Below, piece by piece: positions 35,101 to 42,486 of a stretch of 64,000 nt of DNA; position 1 is the first letter of the stretch; the number at the start of each line of letters is the position of its first letter. The stretch spans positions 19,843-83,842 of the forward strand of contig JAIXRN010000057.1 in assembly GCA_027485165.1 (NCBI GenBank), read 5' to 3'. This stretch comes from Rubrivivax sp. (lineage in GTDB: Bacteria > Pseudomonadota > Gammaproteobacteria > Burkholderiales > Burkholderiaceae_C). Both the position numbers and the translations under genes were made by a program. The notes beneath the pieces are model-generated. The model saw only the letters and a program-made list of their open reading frames with translations, had not been told where the DNA came from and made no database searches.

Positions 35101-37671
35101 GCGGCCATCCAGGGCGTGGCGCTGGGTGGCGGGATGGAATTCGCCCTGGCCTGCCACTGGCGCATCGCCGAGCCTTCGGCGCGCTTCGGCCAGCCGGAAA
35201 TCCGCCTGCGCCTGCTGCCCGGTTACGGCGGCACGCAGCGCTTGCCGCGCTTGCTGGCCGCGCGCCGCGGGGCCGACGGCCTGCGCGACGCGCTGGACCT
35301 GATCCTGGGCGGGCGCAACATCGGCGGCAGCGAAGCGCTGGCCATGGGCGTGGTCGACGAACTGGCCGACGCGTCTTCCGACGTGCTGAGCGCTGCCCAC
35401 GCCCGCATCCGCGACTACCTGCAGGGCGGCAGCGGCAGCCAGAACACCAGCGCGCTGGGGCAGGCGCTGCGTGAACGCCACGACGGCCTGGTGGCCTGGA
35501 ATCAGCCGTCTGCGCTGTCGCTGGACGAAGCCTTGGCCGACCCGCACCTGCGGCAGGTGCACGCCCAGCTGGACTGGGCTGGCCGCGCCGGTGCGCGCGA
35601 CCGGGCGCTGCAGGCCATCCGCAGCGGCTGGACGCAGGGCCTGGACGCCGGCCTGGCGGTGGAAGCCGAGCTCTTTGCGCAAGCCATCATCGACCCCGAA
35701 GGCGGCAAGACCGGCATCCGCCAGTTCATGGACAAGCAAAGCCCCGCGCTGCCCATTCGCCGCGGCGGCGTGAAGCCCGTGGCCGAGCTTGCCGCGTGGG
35801 CCGCACAGCAGGAAGCGCAAGGCCAGCTGCTGCAGCGGGGCTCTCCCTTCTACCCCGGCATCACGCCGTTGCCGGCCTGGCAGTACGCCTTCGGCGTGCC
35901 GAAAGACCCGGCCACTGGCGAACCCTGCTTCGGTGCGCCGAAGAAGAGCGAAATCGAGCTCATCGTGCCGGTGGAAACGCCCGAGCCGAACGAGGCCCTG
36001 GTCTACATGCTGGCTTCGGAAGTGAACTTCAACGACATCTGGGCGCTGACCGGCATCCCGGTCTCGCCCTTCGACAACCATGAACTGGACGTGCAGGTCA
36101 CCGGCAGCGGCGGCGTGGCCCTGGTGGCGGCGCTGGGCAGCGAAGCCAAGCGCGAGGGCCGGCTGAAGGTGGGCGACCTGGTAGCGGTGTATTCGGGCCA
36201 GACCGAGCTGCTCAGCCCGCTGGCGGGGCGCGACCCGATGTACGTGGGCTTCTCGATTCAGGGCTATGAAACCAAGACCGGCAGCCACGCGCAGTTCCTG
36301 GTGACGCAGGCGCCGCAGCTGCACCCGATTCCCGGTACTGGCGACCTGACGCTGGAACAGGCCGGGTCCTACATCCTGAACCTGGGCACCATCGTGCGGG
36401 CGCTGTTCACCACGCTGAAGATTGCCCCGGGCAAGTCGATGTTCGTGGAAGGTGCGGCCACCGGCACGGGCATGGAAGCGCTGAAGGCCGGCACGCGCGC
36501 TGGCCTGGCGGTGACGGGCGGGGTGTCCAGCCCGGCACGTGCGGCTTTTGTCGGCAGCCTGGGCGCCGTGGGCGCGCTGGACCGCAGCGATGCGCGCTTC
36601 GCCGGCCTGTACACGCCGGTGCCCGAAGGCGACCCGGCCGGCTGGGAAGCCGCCGGGCTGCCGTTGCTGGAAGAGTTCAAGCGCCAGAACGGCGGACGGC
36701 TGGCTGATTACTCGGTCTCCCATGCCGGTGAAACCGCGTTCCCGCGCAGCTTCCAGCTGCTGGCCGATGGCGGGGCCATCGCCTTCTACGGCGCTTCTTC
36801 GGGCTACCACCTCACCTTCGTCGGCAAGCCCGGCGTGGCCGCACCCGAAGCCATGCTGCAGCGCGCCGGCGCGCGTGCCGGCGAAGCCGTGCTGCTGTAC
36901 TACGGCCCGGGCAGCACCGAGCTGCTGGACGCCACCGGCCTGGAGATGATCGAAGCCGTACGCGCCATCGGCGCGCGCACCGTGGTGGCCACCGCCACCG
37001 ACGCGCAGCGCGAATTCGTGCAGTCGCTGGGCTTCGAGGACGCCGTGGCCGGCGTGGTGTCGCTGGAAGACATCGCGCGGCGCCAGGGCGACAACTTCCA
37101 CTGGCCCCAGACCATGCCGCGCCTGGCCGATGCCAAGCAGGACATCGAGACCTTCCGCGCCGGTGTGCGTGACTTCCAGGACCGCACGCTCAAGCCTTTC
37201 GGCGCGGCCGTGGGCGCCCTGCTGCGCAGCCCGGACAACCCGCGCGGCGCGCCCGACCTGATCATCGAACGCGCGGCGCACGACGCCCTGGGCGTCAGCA
37301 CCTCGCTCGTCAAGCCCTTCACCGGCCGCGTGGTCTATTGCGAAGAGATGACGGGCCGGCGCTATGCCTTCTATGCCCCGCAGGTGTGGACGCGCCAGCG
37401 CCGCATCCTGATGCCCAGCGCCAGCATCCTGGGCACGCACCTGTGCAATGCCTATGAGGTGACGCGCATGAACGACATGGTCGCAGCCGGTCTGCTGGAA
37501 GTCACCGAACCCACGGTGGTGCCTTGGCACGAACTGCCCACCGCCCACCAGGCGATGTGGGACAACAAGCACCAAGGTGCGAACTACGTCGTCAACCACG
37601 CCCTGCCCGGGCCCGGGCTGCGCAGCCGCGACGCGCTGTTCGAAGCCTGGGCTGCCGGCGAGAGAGCTTGA
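32134..37671 (+). CDS. pcs: propionyl-CoA synthase, trifunctional fusion (Pcs)
   Basis: A 1845-aa fusion converting 3-hydroxypropionate to propionyl-CoA using ATP, CoA and NADPH. The N-terminal acyl-CoA synthetase has the AMP-binding loop YTSGSTGKPKG (from T432) and the C-terminal catalytic lysine K829 (SGKYMRR). The middle is an enoyl-CoA hydratase (oxyanion region LGGGMEFALA near 997-1006; E1022 in FGQPEI). The C-terminal third is a medium-chain enoyl-CoA reductase (VNFNDIWALTG, nucleotide-binding EGAATGTGMEAL from about 1439). Length and domain order are those of Chloroflexus-type Pcs. The second crotonase Glu position carries Asp (D1055 in ALDLILGG). 53 bases after mch. Confidence 0.95.
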   Translation: MTTTSTPARPTAVPQAQFNPVRTRRDWEAQRAAAIADPGAFHGAIAKRQIHWFVPGQGAQGAWLSFDETRGCWTGWDAASAAPLILDLGEGFEPWQRAFNPDDAPHWKWFEGGRTNACFNEVDRHVLAGFGSEAAFLFEGDRWDMSQDGGRGAPVDAYAISRKKLLLETAKCALALQALGLKAGDRIALNLPNIPAQLYWTEAAKRLGVVYTPVFGGFSDKTLSDRIHDAGARVVITADGGYRNAQIVAFKTAYTDPALDDYVPVATARAAIAQRLATLGLSDADAQQLLTTVDETLAGEVTVQRSDAMRGVGRALRDLGRQGRLNAAEASRVRTAVAEALVATPPRVDAVVVVRHTAQSDLVWRAERDRWSHELTDAGLAQLLQAARGAGFAVADEAALLALPDADFVRAIWAASPPAPLDAEFPLFFIYTSGSTGKPKGVVHVHGGYTAGVAHTMKVAFDARPGDVVYVVADPGWITGQSYMLSATMTTRCTGVLGEGAPTFPHAGRYASMIERYGVRIFKAGVTFLKTIMADAQNARDVQQYDLTSLRVATFCAEPTSPAVQQFGMDLMTPNYINSYWATEHGGMVWTHFYGNADFPLHADAHTYPLPWIAGDVWVEDASVTQATFTPWQRPPTDGGVAWRRAALDEKGEIVIAAPYPYLARTVWGDAANFHVETADGSVRVQPGWKGDGQRWASTYWKRWRGAWAYTQGDFAVSYPDGSFSLHGRSDDVINVSGHRMGTEEIEGAILRHKSLDPDSPVGNVIVVGAPHREKGLTPLAFVKPAAGRKLTQDDRRRLTELVRSEKGAVAVPSDFIEVTQFPETRSGKYMRRMVRALVEDTEVGDASTLKNPESIDELKRVIGDWKRKQQLADDQQMFERYRYFTVQYNEVPTPKGPQRVATVTVTNPPVNALNERALDELTVVVEHLSRRDDVAAVVFTGQGTASFVAGADIRQLLEDIHSLDEARALPNNAHLAFRKIERMGKPCIAAIQGVALGGGMEFALACHWRIAEPSARFGQPEIRLRLLPGYGGTQRLPRLLAARRGADGLRDALDLILGGRNIGGSEALAMGVVDELADASSDVLSAAHARIRDYLQGGSGSQNTSALGQALRERHDGLVAWNQPSALSLDEALADPHLRQVHAQLDWAGRAGARDRALQAIRSGWTQGLDAGLAVEAELFAQAIIDPEGGKTGIRQFMDKQSPALPIRRGGVKPVAELAAWAAQQEAQGQLLQRGSPFYPGITPLPAWQYAFGVPKDPATGEPCFGAPKKSEIELIVPVETPEPNEALVYMLASEVNFNDIWALTGIPVSPFDNHELDVQVTGSGGVALVAALGSEAKREGRLKVGDLVAVYSGQTELLSPLAGRDPMYVGFSIQGYETKTGSHAQFLVTQAPQLHPIPGTGDLTLEQAGSYILNLGTIVRALFTTLKIAPGKSMFVEGAATGTGMEALKAGTRAGLAVTGGVSSPARAAFVGSLGAVGALDRSDARFAGLYTPVPEGDPAGWEAAGLPLLEEFKRQNGGRLADYSVSHAGETAFPRSFQLLADGGAIAFYGASSGYHLTFVGKPGVAAPEAMLQRAGARAGEAVLLYYGPGSTELLDATGLEMIEAVRAIGARTVVATATDAQREFVQSLGFEDAVAGVVSLEDIARRQGDNFHWPQTMPRLADAKQDIETFRAGVRDFQDRTLKPFGAAVGALLRSPDNPRGAPDLIIERAAHDALGVSTSLVKPFTGRVVYCEEMTGRRYAFYAPQVWTRQRRILMPSASILGTHLCNAYEVTRMNDMVAAGLLEVTEPTVVPWHELPTAHQAMWDNKHQGANYVVNHALPGPGLRSRDALFEAWAAGERA

Positions 37672-37744
37672 CCCCGCTGCACTGCCTGCACGCCTGCACA
37701 CCCAATCCAGTATTCCAAGAATCCAAGTACCGGGAGTTCCTGAG

Positions 37745-40700
37745 ATGGCCAAAACCAAGACCCCTCCGTCCGAAGCGACGGGCCCCGCCGGCACCCCACC
37801 CGCAGGCCGCCTGGCCGGCAAGGTGGCGCTGGTCACCGGCGCAGCCGGCAACCTGGGCGGCGAGATCGTGCGCCACTACCTGCGCCAGGGCGCGGTGGTG
37901 GTGCTGTCGGGCCGCACCCAGGCCCGCCTGAGCGCAGCGCTGGATGCGGCGCTGAACGACACCGGCGCCGCGCCTTCACAGGTCGACGCCGTGGTCATGG
38001 ACGGGGCTGACGCCGACAGCGTGCGCCAGGGCATCCAGCAGATCATCGCCCGCCACGGCCGGCTGGACATCCTGGTGAACAACGCCGGCTCGGCCGGGCC
38101 GCGCCAGCCGCTGGAGAAAGTGCCGCTGACCGACGAAGAACTGCAGGAACTGCGCGCCGCTGGTTCCACCGACACCGAAACCCTGGCCCAGGCCACGCGC
38201 AACATCCTGGGCGTGTCCTGGAACACGCTGCGTGCCGCCGCGCCCGTGTTGCAAGCCGGGGCTTCGGTCATCAACGTCTCGACGATCTTTTCGCGCACCC
38301 AGTACTACGGCCGCACGGCCTACGTGGTGCCGAAGGCGGCGCTGAACGCGCTGTCGCGCGAGCTGTCGGAAGAGCTGGGCCTGCGCGGCATCCGCGTGAA
38401 CACGGTGTTCCCCGGGCCGATCCGCAGCGAACGCATCCGCAGCGTGTTCGCCACCATGGACCAGCTCAAGGGCGCCGAGGCCGGCAGCACGGCCGGCGAG
38501 TTCTTCGACCTGATGACGCTGAACCGCAGTACCGATGACGCCGCGCCGCAGAAGGACTTCCCCACGCCGCTGGACGTGGCCAACACCTGCGTGTTCCTGG
38601 GCAGCGACGAATCGGCCGCGTTCAACGGCCACGATTTCGAGATCACGCACGGCATGCGCGTGCGCAAGGAAAGCCGCAGCACCTGGGTCAGCCGGCCCAC
38701 CATGCGCACCGTGGACGCGCACGGCCAGACCGTGCTGGTGGCTGCAGGCGACCAGGTCGACGACGCCGTGGGCATCGCCCGGCTGCTGGCCGACGTGGGT
38801 GCGCACGTGATCCTGGGCCTGGCGCGTGAATCCGACTGCGCCACCGCGCGGGACCGCCTGGCCGGCTACCGCGCCGACCACCGCGTGGACGTGCGCGTGT
38901 TCGACCGCGCCAACCCCGCCAGCATGGACCGTGCGCTGGCCGAAGACCATGGCGGGCCGATCAGCGGCGCGGTGATCCTGCCCGCGCACGGCGCAGACCG
39001 CTTCACCGGCGGGCTGGCCGAGGTCAGCGACGCCGACATGGAAGCCTTCGTCGACGACGAACTGGGCGGCGCCATCGCGCTGGCCCGCAAGCTCAGCCGC
39101 TACTGGAAAGATCGGCAGGACCTGGGGCAGGAACCGCGCTTCGTGTTCGTGACAAACGGTGGCCAGGCCGCAGGGGCGGGCAGCGGCCTGCCCTGGGCCA
39201 ACCTGCTGCGCTCGGCAGTGGAAGAGCTGATCCGCGTGTGGCGCGACGAAAGCGAAGTCGACGTGCGCCTGGGCCGCCGCATGTTCCGCGAATGGGGCAA
39301 CCAGATCATCCGCTACGACAACACCGAAGCCGAGAACCTGCCCTTCACCGCCGGCCACGCCGCGCGGCTGCTGTTCAAGGAACAGCGCATCCGCCAGGTC
39401 AACCTGTACCTGCCCAGCAGCATCGTCGAAGCCAGCGGCGCGCGCCGTGCCACCGTGGGCTTCACCGAGAACCTGGCCGGGCTGCATATCGGCAAAGTGG
39501 CGCTGATCACGGGCGGCTCAGCCGGCATCGGCGGCGCGGTAGGCCGGCTGCTGGCCCTGGGCGGTGCGAAGGTGATGCTGGCCGCGCGCCGCGAAAGCGA
39601 ACTGCTGGCCATCCGTGAACGCATCGTGGGCGAACTCGCCGACATCGGCTATTCGTCCGCCGAGCGCCGCGTGGGCATCCTGCCGGGCGTGGACGTAGGG
39701 CAGCTCGACACCCTGGCCCCGGCCGTGAAGGCCACGCTGGCGGCTTTCGGGCGCATCGACTACCTGATCAACAACGCCGGTGTCTCGGGCGCTGAAGAGA
39801 TGGCCGTGGACATGAGCGTGAAGGCCTGGAACGCCACGCTGGACGCCAACTTGGTGTCGAACTACGCCCTGCTGCACGAAGTGCTGCCGCTGATGAAGGC
39901 GCAGGGCAGCGGCTATGTGCTGAACGTGTCCAGCTTCTTCGGTGGCGAAAAGTACCTGGCTGTGGCCTACCCGAACCGCAGCGACTACGCCGTCAGCAAG
40001 GCCGGGCAGCGCGCGCTGGTGGAAAGCCTGGCGCGCTTCCTGGGCCCGGAAGTGCAGATCAACGCCATCGCCCCCGGCCCGGTGGAAGGCGAACGCCTGA
40101 AGGGCGTGGGCAGCCGGCCGGGGCTGTTTGAGCGGCGTGGACGCCTGATCCTGGAAAACAAGCGCCTGAATGCCGTGCACAAGGCCGTCATCCAGGCCCA
40201 GCGCCGCGGGCAGCGCGTGCCGGCCCTGCTGGAACGCCTGGCCCACAACGACGTGGCCGGGCTGGCGATGGATTCCGAAGCGCCGCACGAACTGCGCGAA
40301 CTGGGCACGGCCTGCCACAAGGAACGCGACGACCGCTGCACCTGGGGCAGCTACCTGATGAGCGAAGGCATTGCGCGGCGGCTGCTGGCTCGGCTGCGCC
40401 TGGGCGGCTTCCTGCTGGACAGCCCGGAATGGCAGGCGGTGGAAGACGCCACCTGGCTGAAGCGCCTGCCGCCCGAAGACACGCCCTACCTGCCTGGCGC
40501 CAGCATCCAGACCGAAGCCGGCAAGGTGCGCAACGGCGTGCTGTCGCTGCTGCACCTGGGCAAGATGCCGACCGAAACCGAAGTGGCGCTGGCCACGGTC
40601 TACTTCCTGGCCGACCGCGCCGTCAGCGGCGAGACCTTCATGCCTTCCGGCGGCCTGAGTCTGGAACGGTCCATCACCGAACGCGAACTCTTCGGCAGCG

Positions 40701-41452
40701 CCAAACGCGAGCGCCTGGAAATGCTGCGCGGCCGCACGGTGTGGCTGATCGGTGAAGAGCTGGTGGAATACCTGGCCGAAGCCGCGCGCCAGCTGGTGAC
40801 CGAATGCCACGTCGGGCGCGTGGTGGTGCTGGCGCGCAGCGAAGCCGGCGTGGGCGCGATGCGCGCTGCGCTGCGCGACGTGCCGGCCGACCTGGTGCAT
40901 GCCACGGCCGTGGGCGACGACCTGGAAAGCGGCATCGACGCCGCGCTGCGCCAGCATGGCTACCCGGCCACCATCGTCAGCTCGCCCTTCGAACCGCTGC
41001 CCGCCAAGCTGCTGGGCGGTGACGGCGCCGCCGCGCTGAACGCGGCTGAATTCCGCCAGATGGTGCAGGACCAGCTGACGCACCACTTCCGCGTGGCGCG
41101 CAAGGCCAGCCTGATCGACGGCACGCAGCTGGTGCTGGTGTCGCCCGACGTGCCCGCAGGTGCCGACCCCACGGGCGCCGGCTTTGCGATGGCCAACTTC
41201 ATCAAGACCACGCTGCATGCCTTCACCGCCACGCTGGCGGTGGAAAACGAGCGCCTGGTGCACGACGTGCCGGTGAACCAGATCAACCTGACGCGCCGCG
41301 CGCGCAGCGAAGAGCCGCGCAACCAGCACGAACACCAGGAAGAAGTGCGCCGCTTCGGCCGCGCGGTGCTGCTGGCCGGCGCACCGCTGGCCGATGCCGA
41401 GGACTCGCGCTACCGCTCGCGCATCTACCGCGGCATGGCCATCACGGTCTAG
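37745..41452 (+). CDS. mcr: malonyl-CoA reductase, bifunctional SDR fusion (Mcr)
   Basis: A 1235-aa fusion of two short-chain dehydrogenase parts that reduces malonyl-CoA to 3-hydroxypropionate with NADPH. N-half: Rossmann motif TGAAGNLG (residues 31-38), catalytic Y193/K197 (YVVPK), expected to reduce malonate semialdehyde. C-half: TGGSAGIGG (from 589), catalytic Y748/K752 (YAVSK), expected to reduce malonyl-CoA. Blocks such as INVSTIFSR, NVSSFFGGEKYLAVAYPNR, QINAIAPGPVEGERLKG and the terminal RIYRGMAITV match my recollection of the Chloroflexus enzyme (about 1220 aa). Start ATG at 37745 after GGGAG. Last gene of the operon. Confidence 0.96.
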   Translation: MAKTKTPPSEATGPAGTPPAGRLAGKVALVTGAAGNLGGEIVRHYLRQGAVVVLSGRTQARLSAALDAALNDTGAAPSQVDAVVMDGADADSVRQGIQQIIARHGRLDILVNNAGSAGPRQPLEKVPLTDEELQELRAAGSTDTETLAQATRNILGVSWNTLRAAAPVLQAGASVINVSTIFSRTQYYGRTAYVVPKAALNALSRELSEELGLRGIRVNTVFPGPIRSERIRSVFATMDQLKGAEAGSTAGEFFDLMTLNRSTDDAAPQKDFPTPLDVANTCVFLGSDESAAFNGHDFEITHGMRVRKESRSTWVSRPTMRTVDAHGQTVLVAAGDQVDDAVGIARLLADVGAHVILGLARESDCATARDRLAGYRADHRVDVRVFDRANPASMDRALAEDHGGPISGAVILPAHGADRFTGGLAEVSDADMEAFVDDELGGAIALARKLSRYWKDRQDLGQEPRFVFVTNGGQAAGAGSGLPWANLLRSAVEELIRVWRDESEVDVRLGRRMFREWGNQIIRYDNTEAENLPFTAGHAARLLFKEQRIRQVNLYLPSSIVEASGARRATVGFTENLAGLHIGKVALITGGSAGIGGAVGRLLALGGAKVMLAARRESELLAIRERIVGELADIGYSSAERRVGILPGVDVGQLDTLAPAVKATLAAFGRIDYLINNAGVSGAEEMAVDMSVKAWNATLDANLVSNYALLHEVLPLMKAQGSGYVLNVSSFFGGEKYLAVAYPNRSDYAVSKAGQRALVESLARFLGPEVQINAIAPGPVEGERLKGVGSRPGLFERRGRLILENKRLNAVHKAVIQAQRRGQRVPALLERLAHNDVAGLAMDSEAPHELRELGTACHKERDDRCTWGSYLMSEGIARRLLARLRLGGFLLDSPEWQAVEDATWLKRLPPEDTPYLPGASIQTEAGKVRNGVLSLLHLGKMPTETEVALATVYFLADRAVSGETFMPSGGLSLERSITERELFGSAKRERLEMLRGRTVWLIGEELVEYLAEAARQLVTECHVGRVVVLARSEAGVGAMRAALRDVPADLVHATAVGDDLESGIDAALRQHGYPATIVSSPFEPLPAKLLGGDGAAALNAAEFRQMVQDQLTHHFRVARKASLIDGTQLVLVSPDVPAGADPTGAGFAMANFIKTTLHAFTATLAVENERLVHDVPVNQINLTRRARSEEPRNQHEHQEEVRRFGRAVLLAGAPLADAEDSRYRSRIYRGMAITV

Positions 41453-41470
41453 CGCGGGCGGCTGAAGGCT

Positions 41471-41501
41471 GGCGACCGGCGGGCCTGGCCTGCCGGTCGC
41501 C
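41471..41501 (+). terminator. hairpin downstream of mcr
   Basis: GGCGACCGGC pairs perfectly with GCCGGTCGCC (10 bp), with further pairing in the loop. It begins 18 bases after the mcr stop, the natural end of the 3-HP operon. No U-run follows, so it may act as an RNA-stabilising or Rho-assisted end rather than a classical intrinsic terminator. Confidence 0.5.
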
Positions 41502-41564
41502 ACCGCCTTGTGGCACTGCCCGGGCCACGCTGCACAATGCCCCGCAAGCAGCAGGAGCGGTGCG

Positions 41565-42461
41565 ATGAAGTGGGAAGACCAGGAACGCAGCAGCAACGTC
41601 GAAGATCGCCGCGGGGGTGGCAGCGGTGGCGGGAGCGGGCTGCCGCGCATCGGCGGACGCGGCGTGGGCATCGGCACGATCGCCATCGCGCTGGTGGCGG
41701 GCTGGATCTTCGGCATCAACCCGATGACGGTGCTGGGGCTGCTCAGCGGCGGTGGTGCGCCGATCGAAGCCTCAAGCCCTGCTCGGCCTGCTGGCCCGGC
41801 GCCAGCACCGCCGCAAAACGACCCGATGGCGCAGTTCGTCAGTGCCGTACTGCGCGACACCGAAATCGCCTGGCAGCAGGTCTTCCGCGCCAACGGCCAG
41901 CAGTACCAGCCGCCCAAGCTGGTGCTGTTCCGTGGCCGCACGCCCACGGCCTGCGGCACGGGGGATTCGGCCATGGGCCCGTTTTACTGCCCGGGCGATT
42001 CGAAGGTCTACCTGGACATGGCGTTCTTCGACACCCTGGCCAGCCGCATGGGCGCACCGGGCGACTTCGCGCAGGCCTACGTCATCGCGCATGAAGTGGG
42101 TCACCATGTGCAGAACCTGCTGGGCATCACTGGCAAGGTGGACGCGATGCGAGGGCGCATTTCAGAACGCGACATGAATGCGCTGAGTGTGCGCGTCGAA
42201 CTGCAGGCCGACTGCTTTGCCGGCGTCTGGGCCAAGCTGTCGCAGGGCGGCAAGATCCGCCTTGAGGCCGGCGACATCCAGGAAGGCCTGAACGCCGCGG
42301 CGCAGATCGGCGACGACACGCTGCAGCGCCAGTCACGCGGCACCGTGGTGCCCGAAAGCTTCACCCACGGCAGCAGCCAGCAGCGCATGGCCTGGTTCAA
42401 GCGCGGGCTGGACAGCGGCAGCGTGCAGCAGTGCAACACCTTCGACGCGAAGCAGTTGTAG
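41565..42461 (+). CDS. ypfJ: YpfJ-family neutral zinc metallopeptidase
   Basis: A 298-aa membrane-anchored protein. After a charged Gly-rich start (MKWEDQERSSNVEDRRGGG) there is one transmembrane segment (GIGTIAIALVAGWIFGINPMTVLGLL, about residues 36-61), then the catalytic domain with the zinc site HEVGHHVQ preceded by QAYVIA, and the downstream ELQADCFAGVWA. This is the YpfJ/KPN_02809 family of putative peptidases; substrate unknown. ATG at 41565 is supported by GCAGGAGCGG. It is the first non-3-HP gene after the cluster and is probably transcribed independently. Confidence 0.9.
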   Translation: MKWEDQERSSNVEDRRGGGSGGGSGLPRIGGRGVGIGTIAIALVAGWIFGINPMTVLGLLSGGGAPIEASSPARPAGPAPAPPQNDPMAQFVSAVLRDTEIAWQQVFRANGQQYQPPKLVLFRGRTPTACGTGDSAMGPFYCPGDSKVYLDMAFFDTLASRMGAPGDFAQAYVIAHEVGHHVQNLLGITGKVDAMRGRISERDMNALSVRVELQADCFAGVWAKLSQGGKIRLEAGDIQEGLNAAAQIGDDTLQRQSRGTVVPESFTHGSSQQRMAWFKRGLDSGSVQQCNTFDAKQL

Positions 42462-42486
42462 CCGAGTGAATGGTTCGGCAGCCGCG

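Noticed and set aside
33124..37851. 1575-codon minus-strand frame opposite pcs
   Set aside because: Complement of the propionyl-CoA synthase gene; no known protein motifs.
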